This document shows, in pieces, positions 16,592 through 25,041 of a DNA stretch of 64,000 nt (position 1 is the stretch's first letter; every line of letters begins with the position of its first letter). Where the stretch lies: assembly GCA_902465015.1 (NCBI GenBank), contig CABQLK010000003.1, forward strand, positions 1-64,000, in the 5' to 3' direction. This DNA is from an uncultured Collinsella sp. Its GTDB lineage: Bacteria; Actinomycetota; Coriobacteriia; Coriobacteriales; Coriobacteriaceae. The position numbers and the translations under genes are program-made. The notes under the pieces were generated by a model that saw only the letters and a list, made by a program, of their open reading frames with translations, was not told the origin of the DNA and searched no databases.

Positions 16592-19045
16592 ATGCGCGTT
16601 TCTTACGACTGGCTCAAGACCATGATCGATATTCCGGAGGATCCCAAGACCCTTTCGGACGAATATATCCGTACCGGCACCGAGGTCGAGGCGATCGACA
16701 CCGTGGGCGAGTCCTTCGACCACGTGGTGACCGCTAAGGTGCTCACCAAGACCCCGCACCCCGATAGCGACCACATGTATGTGTGCTCGGTCGACGTGGG
16801 CGACAAGAACCTCGACCCCGACGGCAATCCCGCTCCGCTGCAGATCGTCTGCGGCGCGCAGAACTTTGAGGCCGGCGACCACATCGTCACGGCCATGATC
16901 GGCGCCGTGCTTCCCGGCGACGTCAAGATCAAGAAGAGCAAGCTTCGCGGCGTCGTGTCCATGGGCATGAACTGCTCCGCGCGCGAGCTCGGCCTGGGTG
17001 GCGACCACTCCGGCATTATGATCCTGCCCGAGGATACGCCCTGCGGCATGCCGTTTGCCGAGTACGTGGGCTCGAGCGACACCGTGCTCGACTGCGAGAT
17101 CACGCCCAACCGCCCCGACTGCCTGTCCATGATCGGCATGGCCCGCGAGACCGGCGCCATCTTCGACCGCGATTTCCACGTTGAGCTGCCTGCCATCAAG
17201 GCCGAGACCGGCCGCGCGACCGACGACGAGCTTTCGGTCGAGATTGCCGACGAGGGCCTGTGCGACCGCTACGTCGCCCGCATCGTGCGCAACGTGAAGG
17301 TCGGCCCCTCGCCCGACTGGATGGTCAAGCGCCTCAACGCCCTGGGCGTGCGCCCGCACAACAACATCGTCGACATCACCAACTACGTGATGATGCTCAC
17401 CGGCCAGCCGCTGCACGCCTTTGACCTGGACACCTTTGCCGAGCGCGATGGCCGCCGTCGCGTGGTGGTCCGCGCCGCCCAGCAGGATGAGAAGTTCACG
17501 ACGCTCGACGGCGAGGAGCGCACGCTCGACGCCGGCATGGGCCTTATCACCGACGGCGAGCGCCCTGTGGCTCTGGCCGGCGTTATGGGCGGCATGGATT
17601 CCGAGATCGAGGACGACACCGTCGACGTGATGGTCGAGAGCGCCTGCTTCAACGCCGGTCGCACCTCGCACACCAGCCGCGACCTGTCGCTGATCTCCGA
17701 CGCCTCCATTCGCTTTGAGCGCCAGGTTGACGAGACCGGCTGCGTGGATGTCGCCAACGTTACCTGCGCGCTCATCGAACAGATCGCCGGCGGCGAGGTT
17801 GCTCCCGGCTATGTCGACGTTTTCCCCGCGCCCAAGACCGTCGACAGCATTAAGCTGCGTTTGGCCCGCGTGCACGCCATCTGCGGCGCCGACATCGAGC
17901 CCGAGTTTATCGAGCGCTCGCTTACCCGCCTGGGCTGCACCGTCGAGCGCGACGGTGAGGACTTTATGGTCACGCCGCCGAGCTTCCGTCCCGACCTGCC
18001 GCGCGAGATCGATCTGATCGAGGAGGTCCTGCGCCTATGGGGCATGGGTCGCGTCACGGCGACCATTCCGGCTGCCAAGAACCATATCGGCGGTCTGACG
18101 CGCGAGCAGAAGCTTACCCGCAAGGTCGGCGAGATCCTGCGCGCCTGCGGCCTCAACGAGACCACGACCTTTGGCTTTGCCGCCCCGGGCGACCTGGAGA
18201 AGATCGGCATGTCCACCGAAGGCCGCGGCTGCCCCGTGGTGCTCATGAACCCGTTGGTCGCCGAGCAGACCGAGATGCGCCGCTCGTTGCTGCCGGGTCT
18301 GCTGCAGTCTGTGGCCTACAACGAGGCCCACGGCACGCCCAACGTGCATCTGTACGAGGTCGGCAGCCTGTTCCACGGTCGCGAGAACGCCAGCCTGCCC
18401 AAGGAGACCAAGTCCGTGGCGGGCGTGCTCTCGGGCCAGTGGAGCGAGCAGTCTTGGAACATGAAGTACCGTAAGCTGCGCTTCTTCGTTGGCAAGGGCA
18501 TCGTTGAGGAGCTGCTTGCCCAGCTGCGCATCGAGAAGGTTCGCTTCCGTCCCGTCGAGGGCGAGAGCTATGCCTTCCTGCAGCCGGGTCGTGCTGCCGA
18601 GGTACTCTCGGGCGGTACCGTGCTGGGCTGGGTTGGCGAGATCCACCCCGAGGCGCGCGAGGCTATGGGCATTGACGAGGTCGTCGTTGCCTTTGAGCTT
18701 GACCTGGACAAGCTGATCAAGGGCGCCCGCAACCAGGAGAACTACCGTGAGTTCTCGCAGTACCCGGCCGTTGAGCACGACCTTGCTATCGTGGTCGACA
18801 ACACTGTGACCTGCGAGGATCTTGAGCGTCGTATTACGAGTGCCGGCGGCAAACTGCTCGAGGGCGTGCGCCTGTTCGATGTCTACCGCGATCCGGTCCG
18901 CATCGGCAAGGGCAAGAAATCCATGGCCTTTGCGCTTACGTATCGCTCCGACGACCACACGCTCACCAGCGAAGAGGTCGAGAAGGCGCACCAGAAGATC
19001 GTCACCAAGGTGTGCAAGGGCGTAAACGGCGAGGTCCGCGGCTAG
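16592..19045 (+). CDS. pheT: Phenylalanyl-tRNA synthetase beta subunit
   Basis: Partner of PheS for charging tRNA-Phe and for editing. The 817-residue product has the expected order: N-terminal tRNA-binding EMAP-like domain (residues about 40-155), B3/B4 editing region, B5 domain near 400-480, and the C-terminal FDX anticodon-binding domain (LFDVYRD at about 769). AGGAG precedes the ATG. The 162-base gap from pheS is filled by a long palindrome. Confidence 0.96.
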   Translation: MRVSYDWLKTMIDIPEDPKTLSDEYIRTGTEVEAIDTVGESFDHVVTAKVLTKTPHPDSDHMYVCSVDVGDKNLDPDGNPAPLQIVCGAQNFEAGDHIVTAMIGAVLPGDVKIKKSKLRGVVSMGMNCSARELGLGGDHSGIMILPEDTPCGMPFAEYVGSSDTVLDCEITPNRPDCLSMIGMARETGAIFDRDFHVELPAIKAETGRATDDELSVEIADEGLCDRYVARIVRNVKVGPSPDWMVKRLNALGVRPHNNIVDITNYVMMLTGQPLHAFDLDTFAERDGRRRVVVRAAQQDEKFTTLDGEERTLDAGMGLITDGERPVALAGVMGGMDSEIEDDTVDVMVESACFNAGRTSHTSRDLSLISDASIRFERQVDETGCVDVANVTCALIEQIAGGEVAPGYVDVFPAPKTVDSIKLRLARVHAICGADIEPEFIERSLTRLGCTVERDGEDFMVTPPSFRPDLPREIDLIEEVLRLWGMGRVTATIPAAKNHIGGLTREQKLTRKVGEILRACGLNETTTFGFAAPGDLEKIGMSTEGRGCPVVLMNPLVAEQTEMRRSLLPGLLQSVAYNEAHGTPNVHLYEVGSLFHGRENASLPKETKSVAGVLSGQWSEQSWNMKYRKLRFFVGKGIVEELLAQLRIEKVRFRPVEGESYAFLQPGRAAEVLSGGTVLGWVGEIHPEAREAMGIDEVVVAFELDLDKLIKGARNQENYREFSQYPAVEHDLAIVVDNTVTCEDLERRITSAGGKLLEGVRLFDVYRDPVRIGKGKKSMAFALTYRSDDHTLTSEEVEKAHQKIVTKVCKGVNGEVRG

Positions 19046-19167
19046 GTTCTGCGCTGAGGTATGGGTCAGCGGTGGCTGCTGCCGAGTCCTACGTGACTGC
19101 TATGCCCGGTATAAGGCACCGTTGAGCCTGCATATATTACACGCGCATTACATAACGGCGTGCTGCT

Positions 19168-19196
19168 TTGTCGGCAGTGCGCCGTTTTGCTATGAT
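19168..19196 (+). promoter_or_regulatory. Promoter of the Ni/Co transporter operon
   Basis: TTGTCG (19168-19173) and TATGAT (19191-19196) are separated by 17 bases. The predicted transcription start falls inside the inverted repeat described next. Confidence 0.65.
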
Positions 19197-19206
19197 AGCC
19201 CGCGGC

Positions 19207-19234
19207 GTGTTACGAATCTGACATTACGTAACAC
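19207..19234. promoter_or_regulatory. NikR-like operator
   Basis: A perfect inverted repeat GTGTTACG-N12-CGTAACAC lies 10 bases after the -10 box. It equals the GTGTTAC-N14-GTAACAC form described for NikR in deltaproteobacteria. A bound repressor would cover the transcription start of the transporter operon. No nikR gene is in the window. Confidence 0.65.
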
Positions 19235-19291
19235 TGGAAAGGTGATTCAAGCGGCGTTGCAATTCCGTGCGCCGATAACCGGGAGGCGTAC

Positions 19292-20377
19292 ATGCACATT
19301 CCAGATAATTATCTGTCCCCGCAGACCGATGCCGTCATGGCAGTGGCGATGGTGCCCGTTTGGATCCACTGCATCAAGAAAGTGCGCGCCACGCTCGATC
19401 GCGAGCACATGGCTTTCCTGGGCATCTGCGCCGCGTTCTCCTTCCTGCTTATGATGTTCAATGTGCCGCTGCCCGGCGGCACCACAGGTCACGCCGTCGG
19501 CGGCGCGCTCATTGCACTGCTGCTAGGCCCCGAGGCCGCGGCTATCGCTGTCTCGGTTGCGCTGGCGCTGCAGGCGCTGCTGTTTGGCGACGGCGGCGTT
19601 CTGTCGTTTGGCGCTAACTGCTTTAACATGGCCTTTGTGCTGCCGTTTGTCGCTGCTATCGTGTTCCGTGCGCTCAACAGCCGCCTGCACGACAAGAGCT
19701 GGGGCACCTCGGTTTCTGCCGTCGTGAGCGGTTGGGTCGGCCTGTGCCTGGCGGCCCTGTGCGCGGCAATCGAGTTTGGTATTCAGCCGATGCTCTTTAC
19801 CAACGCTTCGGGCGCGCCGCTGTACTGTCCTTTCCCGCTGTCCGTGGCTATTCCGGCCATGTTGATCCCGCATATGCTGGTTGCCGGCGTGATCGAGGGC
19901 GTGGCGACGGCCGCCATCTACGGTTTCATTAAGAAGACGGCGCCGAGCGTTATCGTCGGGCCCGAGGCCGTCGATGGCCAGCTTACTGCCGAGGGTGCTG
20001 CTGCCAAGAAGACCTCGCTGGTCCCCACGCTCATCTTGGTTGCCGTGCTTGTCGTGGCTACGCCGCTCGGCTTGCTTGCCACAGGTGACGCATGGGGCGA
20101 GTGGGACGCCGAGGGCGCCGCGACCGCCGTTCAGGAGGCTGGCGACGACAGCCTGCAGGCTTCGGTCGGCCTCGATATCCCGACCTTTGCCGACGCACTG
20201 CCCACGGGCGATTATCTGCAGGCCTATTCCGAGGAGCAGGGTCTTGGCTTTGCCGGCCAGGCTGCCATGTATATCCTCTCGGGCGTAATTGGCGTGGCGG
20301 TGCTCACCATCGCATTTCGTTTGATATCGCTGACGGTTAAGGAAAACGGGGCTCATGGCGACGGTCGAGCTGCCTAG
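19292..20377 (+). CDS. cbiM: ECF-type nickel/cobalt transporter, substrate-binding M component (CbiM/NikM)
   Basis: Membrane S-component that binds Ni2+ or Co2+. It begins MHIPDNYLSP, in which the N-terminal Met-His-Ile-Pro forms the metal site in this family, and has about seven helices. After residue 245 comes an extra extracytoplasmic loop and a last helix (residues about 330-350), the position of the N component, so this looks like a fused MN form. At 361 residues it is longer than plain CbiM. Its operon has the ABC genes but no cobalamin riboswitch; the NikR-like operator points to nickel. Confidence 0.85.
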   Translation: MHIPDNYLSPQTDAVMAVAMVPVWIHCIKKVRATLDREHMAFLGICAAFSFLLMMFNVPLPGGTTGHAVGGALIALLLGPEAAAIAVSVALALQALLFGDGGVLSFGANCFNMAFVLPFVAAIVFRALNSRLHDKSWGTSVSAVVSGWVGLCLAALCAAIEFGIQPMLFTNASGAPLYCPFPLSVAIPAMLIPHMLVAGVIEGVATAAIYGFIKKTAPSVIVGPEAVDGQLTAEGAAAKKTSLVPTLILVAVLVVATPLGLLATGDAWGEWDAEGAATAVQEAGDDSLQASVGLDIPTFADALPTGDYLQAYSEEQGLGFAGQAAMYILSGVIGVAVLTIAFRLISLTVKENGAHGDGRAA

Positions 20378-21191
20378 CTGGCTTGCGGACGAGCAGCGTT
20401 ACGAGCCCACGGGCGCTCGGCATCGCGTAATGCAACAGAATGTCCTGCACCTGGCGAGCCTGCTTGAGCGGGTTCGCCTGGGTGGAGGCGCGCACGAGGG
20501 CGGGTCGATGGTCGACCGCGCCCTTTCTTGCGTTTCGGCTCCGGTGCGCCTGGTGGGGATGTTCGTTTGCGTCCTGTGCGTGTGTCTGACACAGAGCCCG
20601 CTGTACCTCATGTTGATGGCGGCCATTGCGCTGGTGCTCGTTGCCGTGCGCCCCGTACGCGGGCTGCGGGCGACCTTTGTGCCGGCGCTTGGCGCCGCGG
20701 GGCTCGCAGTGGTTTTGGCGCTGCCTGCCCTGCTGCTGGGCGCTTCCGCTACGGGCGCCATGCTCAAAATTGCGCTCAAGACCTTCATTAATGTGTCGCT
20801 GGTGCTGGGCGTTTCGTGGACCCTCACGTGGAGCCGCATGTCGGCGGCGCTCAAGATGCTTCATCTGCCCGACGAAGTTATCTTTACGTTTGATATGGCG
20901 CTCAAGCACGTCGAGGTGCTGGGTCGCACGGCGCACAATTTGTGCGAATCGGTCATGCTGCGCAGCGTTGGCCGTGCGCCTGAGGGATTTTCGCGTACCG
21001 ATTCGATCGCGGGTATCATGGGCATGACCTTTATCAAGGCGATGGAATGCAGCCGCGCGATGGACGAGGCCATGCTGTGCCGCGGTTTTGCGGGTGCGTA
21101 TCCGGCGCCCGCGCGCGCCGGGTTTGGCTGGCGCGATGCGGTCTATGCGGCCGGCGTGGCGCTGCTGGCGGTGTTGTGCGCCGTGCTGTAG
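20355..21191 (+). CDS. cbiQ: ECF transporter transmembrane T component (CbiQ/NikQ)
   Basis: Couples the ATPase to the M component. The 278-residue protein has four to five helices and a long cytoplasmic stretch with the CbiQ-type AMDEAMLCRGF segment near residue 240, which contacts the ATPase. It overlaps the M gene by 23 bases in another frame, typical of tight coupling in this operon. Confidence 0.88.
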   Translation: MATVELPSWLADEQRYEPTGARHRVMQQNVLHLASLLERVRLGGGAHEGGSMVDRALSCVSAPVRLVGMFVCVLCVCLTQSPLYLMLMAAIALVLVAVRPVRGLRATFVPALGAAGLAVVLALPALLLGASATGAMLKIALKTFINVSLVLGVSWTLTWSRMSAALKMLHLPDEVIFTFDMALKHVEVLGRTAHNLCESVMLRSVGRAPEGFSRTDSIAGIMGMTFIKAMECSRAMDEAMLCRGFAGAYPAPARAGFGWRDAVYAAGVALLAVLCAVL

Positions 21192-21237
21192 GCGCTGCTG
21201 GTTCCGGCTGGGGATGCAAATAGGGAAGGGCGACGTT

Positions 21238-22008
21238 TTGACGATCGATATGAATAGTGCGGCGGGCACGAACGGTGCGGGCGGCGCCGAGGTCGCGCCG
21301 CTCATCGAGCTGCGCGACGTGGTGTTCTCCTATGCGGGGCATACGGTTGTCGATGGCGTGTCGCTGCAGGTCGATCGTGGTGAACTCGTTGCCCTGCTCG
21401 GTCCCAACGGCTGCGGTAAGACGACGATTATGCGCCTTATTAACGGCCTTGAGCTCGCGGACGCAGGGGCATACCTGTTCGACGGGCACGTGGTCGATGC
21501 GGCGTTTCTAAAGGATTCCGCGGCCGCTCAGCGTTTTCATCAGCGCGTGGGCTTTGTGTTCCAGAATGCCGACGCCCAGCTGTTCTGCGCTACGGTGGCC
21601 GAGGAAGTTGCTTTTGGTCCCGCGCAGATGGGACTGCCGGCAGACGAGCTCGAGCGCCGTGTGCGCGATGCCATGGGGCTGTTCCAGGTTGCCGACCTTG
21701 CCGACGCCTCTCCCTATCAGCTCTCGGGCGGGCAAAAGAAGCGCGTTGCGCTGGCTGCGGTGGTGTCGATGAACCCGGATATCTTGGTCCTCGACGAGCC
21801 TACCAATGGGCTCGACGAGGATTCATGCGACATCGTGGTCAACTTCTTGCTGGCCTACGTCGCGGCGGGTAAGACGGTCTTGATGAGCACACATCACCAG
21901 GATTTGGTGCGACGCCTGGGTGCCCGTGCAATCTATATCGATCGATATCACCATGTGGTCGAGGCGCCTTCGCCGTCGTATGGAACCGAAAGCGGTGCTA
22001 CGGACTAG
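21238..22008 (+). CDS. cbiO: ECF transporter ATP-binding subunit (CbiO/NikO)
   Basis: ABC ATPase powering the Ni/Co transporter. Walker A is LGPNGCGKTT, the signature LSGGQKKRVA, Walker B ILVLDEPTNGLD, and the switch histidine STHHQD. TTG 21238 is preferred because AAGGG at 21226-21230 is 7 bases upstream; ATG 21214 and ATG 21250 have poorer spacing. A single ATPase gene in the operon implies a homodimer. Confidence 0.9.
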   Translation: MTIDMNSAAGTNGAGGAEVAPLIELRDVVFSYAGHTVVDGVSLQVDRGELVALLGPNGCGKTTIMRLINGLELADAGAYLFDGHVVDAAFLKDSAAAQRFHQRVGFVFQNADAQLFCATVAEEVAFGPAQMGLPADELERRVRDAMGLFQVADLADASPYQLSGGQKKRVALAAVVSMNPDILVLDEPTNGLDEDSCDIVVNFLLAYVAAGKTVLMSTHHQDLVRRLGARAIYIDRYHHVVEAPSPSYGTESGATD

Positions 22009-22088
22009 TTGCTGCGTAGAGCGTGCGTAGCCGCCCGCGCGGCTTTGCCGTGATGGTATAGTTATCCAGGTTTTTTATGGGGGTGGCT

Positions 22089-22937
22089 ATGCCAAGCTGG
22101 AACATTCATATCGCTCAGACGGAGCGTTTGCTGGAGCGCACCGGTGCGCTTGCCAAGAGCGTGCGCGACCGCAATGCCTTTTTGTTTGGCTGCGTGGTTC
22201 CGGATATTTTCGTGGGCTATATGGTCCCTGGCATCGCCGATCCCATCCCGTACCGCATTACGCACTTTGCCAAGCCCGAGCCTATCCCTAAGCCGCGTGA
22301 GCACGAGTTCTGGGATACCTATGTGGCACCGTTGCTTAAAAGTTCACCCACCGGTGCGCCAGCCGCGGCGACCTCGATTATCGAGGAGCGCGAGCGACTG
22401 AATCGCGTGCACTATCCCCAACGCTACAAGGATGCCGAGCCGGTTGCCGGTCCCGGTGCTAGCGAGCTTTCGCTCGCGCCCGATGACGTGGCGCAGTCGC
22501 TGCTCGATCTGACGCTGGGCGTTTGGTCTCACCTCGTGGCCGATACCGTGTGGAATACGCGCGTGAATCAGTACCTGGAGGCGCACGGCGGCAAGCCGTG
22601 CGAGGAATTCCGCATTAAAAAGCAAGGCGACTTTGACTGGTTTGGTAAGACGCTCGGGATCGTTTCGATTCCGCGCGCGACCGATCGCCTGTATACTGCG
22701 GCGACGCGTTTTGGTCAGTATCCCATCCATAAGGAGTATGTGCTCAAGACCATTGGCGTTATGCACGAGATTGTACGCGAAAACCCCGGCGAGCCCGACC
22801 ATCCGCCATACCGCCTGCTGACCGAGGAATTCTTCGACGCAACGTTTACCGAGGTCATCGAGCTGACCGAGGCGGGCTTTGCGGCTCGCGTTGCCGCTTC
22901 TGGCGTCCCCGCAGTCCCTCTGATCGCTAGCTGCTAG
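22089..22937 (+). CDS. Zinc-dependent phospholipase C-like protein
   Basis: Protein of about 282 residues beginning MPSWNIHI, the N-terminus of bacterial proteins in the zinc-dependent phospholipase C family. Histidines and aspartates in GCVVPDIF and LGVWSHLVADTVWN fit metal ligands of that fold. No signal peptide is visible, so an intracellular or non-classical role is likely. ATG 22089 matches the family N-terminus; ATG 22077 in the same frame is possible. Actual activity is uncertain. Confidence 0.6.
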   Translation: MPSWNIHIAQTERLLERTGALAKSVRDRNAFLFGCVVPDIFVGYMVPGIADPIPYRITHFAKPEPIPKPREHEFWDTYVAPLLKSSPTGAPAAATSIIEERERLNRVHYPQRYKDAEPVAGPGASELSLAPDDVAQSLLDLTLGVWSHLVADTVWNTRVNQYLEAHGGKPCEEFRIKKQGDFDWFGKTLGIVSIPRATDRLYTAATRFGQYPIHKEYVLKTIGVMHEIVRENPGEPDHPPYRLLTEEFFDATFTEVIELTEAGFAARVAASGVPAVPLIASC

Positions 22938-23072
22938 CCGGCCGGCTTGACGGCGAACAGTTCACCCCAATTGACCAACAACTCCCGTCGCAGGGCGTCT
23001 TCGGTGGTGCGCTCGGCATCGGAGAGGCTTGCGATTGAACGCAAATCGATGAAGCGGCATATGAAGAAGGTC
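22934..23072 (-). pseudogene. Possible C-terminal gene remnant
   Basis: The minus strand holds about 40 codons with host-like codon usage (ICRFIDLRSIASLSDAE, later LLVNWGELFAV) ending in TAG at 22934, but no start codon or ribosome-binding site before the pyk terminator. It may be the tail of a deleted gene. Convergent with the phospholipase-like gene. Confidence 0.2.
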
Positions 23073-23074
23073 TT

Positions 23075-23112
23075 AAAAAAGGGCCCGGAAGGCAATGCCT
23101 TCCGGGCCCTTT
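23075..23112 (-). terminator. Terminator of pyk
   Basis: A perfect 14-bp stem (GGGCCCGGAAGGCA at 23081-23094 with 23096-23109) is followed on the minus strand by six T. Confidence 0.9.
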
Positions 23113-23140
23113 GCAATGCAAATCTGCTTGCAAGTGCGTT

Positions 23141-24601
23141 TTAGCGCACCTGAGCGACGTAAGCGACGTTGGTCGAGGAGACCTTGTCCTCGAGCTGGAC
23201 GCTCATGCGGGGATCGCCGGCGGTGGCGACGGTCAGGTCGCCGGCCTCGACGTAGCCGAGCTCCTTAGCGGTCTCGATCGCCTTGACAATCGTGCCGTTG
23301 ACGGTGCCCTGGGTAATCTCTGCCTGGTGCGGGATAACGCCCCAGTACATGATCATCTGCTGGACGGCCCACTCGTGGCGGGAGAACGCGCAGATCGGCA
23401 TGTTGGGACGGAAGTGCGAGATCAGGCGAGCGGTACGACCGGTGGTCGTCGGCACGGTGATGCACTTGGCGCCAACGGTGGTGGCCATGTTCACAGCGGA
23501 CATACCCACAACGTTGTTGACAACGCGGGTGCCGTGAGCATCGGCCGGAACCTCGAGCGGAGCGTGAGCCGGGAGGTACTTCTCGGTCTCGAGAGCAATG
23601 CTGGCCTGCATCTTGACGGCCTCGACCGGGTACTTACCGGCAGCGGACTCGCCGGAAAGCATAACGGCGTCGGTGCCGTCGTAGATGGCGTTAGCGACGT
23701 CGGCAACCTCGGCGCGCGTCGGGCGCGGGTTCTGCTGCATGGAGTCGAGCATCTGCGTAGCGGTGATAACGGGCTTGTAGGCCGCGTTGCACTTGGCGAT
23801 GATCTCCTTTTGGATGTGCGGAACGAGCTCGGGCTTGATCTCGATGCCCAGGTCGCCACGGGCGACCATGATGCCATCGGAAGCCTCGAGGATCTCGTCG
23901 AAGTTCTCGACGCCCAGGGCGCACTCGATCTTCGGGAAGATCGTCACGTGCTCGCCACCGTTCTCGCGGCAAAGCTTGCGGATGCCGCGGACGGACTCGC
24001 CGTCACGGATGAAGGAAGCGGCGATGTAGTCGATGTTCTCGGTCAGGCCAAAGAGGATGTCCTGACGATCGCGCTCGGTGATGGCGGGCAGAGAGATGTT
24101 GACGTTGGGCATGTTGACGCCCTTGCGCTCGCCAATCAGGCCGTCGTTCTTAACGACGCAGGTCATGTCCTGGCCGTCGACGGACTCGACCTCGAGGGCA
24201 ACCAGGCCGTCATCGATCAGGATGAGGGAGCCCTTCTCGACCTCGGAGGGCAGAGCCAGGTAGTCGAGGGAGATGTGCTCAGCGGTGCCGTGGAAATCCT
24301 CGGACGTGGGCTGAGCGGTGACGACGATCTTGTCGCCGGTCTTGACGGCAACCTTCTTGCCGTCGACCAAAAGGCCGGTGCGGACCTCGGGGCCCTTGGT
24401 GTCGAGCAGGATGCCGACGGGCATGCCGAGCTCCTTGGAAATACGGCGGACGCGCTCGATGCGACCGTGGTGCTCGTCGTAGGAGCCGTGCGAGAAGTTA
24501 AAACGGGCGACGTTCATGCCCGCCTTGATCATCTCGCGGATGGTCTCGTCGCTATCGCAGGCGGGACCCATGGTGCATACAATCTTGGTGCGCTTGTACA
24601 T
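23141..24601 (-). CDS. pyk: Pyruvate kinase
   Basis: Makes pyruvate and ATP from phosphoenolpyruvate in glycolysis. The 486-residue product starts with TKIVCTMGPACDS and has the substrate and metal motifs RFNFSHGSYDEH, LLDTKGPEVRTG, the catalytic signature around IFPKIECALGVENFDEI, MVARGDLGIE and LSGESAAGKYPVEA. GGAGG lies 5 bases before the ATG. The gene is monocistronic between a divergent promoter region and a strong terminator. Confidence 0.97.
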   Translation of the reverse strand: MYKRTKIVCTMGPACDSDETIREMIKAGMNVARFNFSHGSYDEHHGRIERVRRISKELGMPVGILLDTKGPEVRTGLLVDGKKVAVKTGDKIVVTAQPTSEDFHGTAEHISLDYLALPSEVEKGSLILIDDGLVALEVESVDGQDMTCVVKNDGLIGERKGVNMPNVNISLPAITERDRQDILFGLTENIDYIAASFIRDGESVRGIRKLCRENGGEHVTIFPKIECALGVENFDEILEASDGIMVARGDLGIEIKPELVPHIQKEIIAKCNAAYKPVITATQMLDSMQQNPRPTRAEVADVANAIYDGTDAVMLSGESAAGKYPVEAVKMQASIALETEKYLPAHAPLEVPADAHGTRVVNNVVGMSAVNMATTVGAKCITVPTTTGRTARLISHFRPNMPICAFSRHEWAVQQMIMYWGVIPHQAEITQGTVNGTIVKAIETAKELGYVEAGDLTVATAGDPRMSVQLEDKVSSTNVAYVAQVR

Positions 24602-24664
24602 TCAGACCTCCATCTGACATCGTCTTGCGCTGATAGATAAACCATAAGAAATAAAACTGAGATG

Positions 24665-24670
24665 ATTATA
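24665..24670 (-). promoter_or_regulatory. Probable -10 box of pyk
   Basis: TATAAT on the minus strand, 64 bases upstream of the pyk start; no good -35 is visible at 16-18 bases. Confidence 0.4.
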
Positions 24671-24892
24671 ACGAAATGCCGACCGAATACCCCAAAAAAT
24701 CGACCGTATGCCGAATTAGAAGTTCATTTTTTGCGGAAAAACGGTATATGCAAAACTTTACCAACCGTTCTAACCGCTGCTATCTGGGCGATATTTTAGT
24801 TCGATGATGCGCCGAAGAAAAAACGTTTTATCAATCTTGAGCATCACACTGTCTGCACCGTTGCGCCTGTGCCGTGTTTCCAGATGGAATGT

Positions 24893-24924
24893 TTTGGCTA
24901 GACGCGTCGCTTTGGGGTACCATA
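24893..24924 (+). promoter_or_regulatory. Possible promoter of the P-type ATPase gene
   Basis: TTGGCT and TACCAT separated by about 18 bases, ending just before the folded leader. The -10 is only a four-of-six match. Confidence 0.35.
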
Positions 24925-24930
24925 GCTCCA

Positions 24931-25034
24931 CTATCAACTGCCGCTCAGCACGGCAGCCTTGATGAGCCCTTGCCCTTCTCCTGGGAATTATGATCGGGCA
25001 TCAATCTGCTGAGTGGCCCGAATCCCAGGAGGGG
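24931..25034 (+). promoter_or_regulatory. Structured leader with kissing loops that sequesters the ATPase Shine-Dalgarno
   Basis: Hairpin A: ATCAA-CTGCCG (24933-24943) pairs with CGGCAG and TTGAT (24951-24963), loop CTCAGCA at 24944-24950. Hairpin B: CTCCTGGGA (24978-24986) pairs with TCCCAGGAG (25023-25031), and inside it CGGGC (24995-24999) with GCCCG (25016-25020). The loop of B contains TGCTGAG (25007-25013), the exact complement of loop A. The AGGAGG ribosome-binding site is in the 3' strand of B. An alternative pairing of TTGAT/GCCC (24959-24969) with GGGC/ATCAA (24996-25004) would break both hairpins. This fits a translational riboswitch or other cis-acting RNA. Confidence 0.65.
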
Positions 25035-25041
25035 ACTCTAT

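Noticed and set aside
19046..19291. Cobalamin riboswitch before the Ni/Co transporter
   Set aside because: No B12-box or long conserved core is visible; the inverted repeat is better explained as a protein operator.
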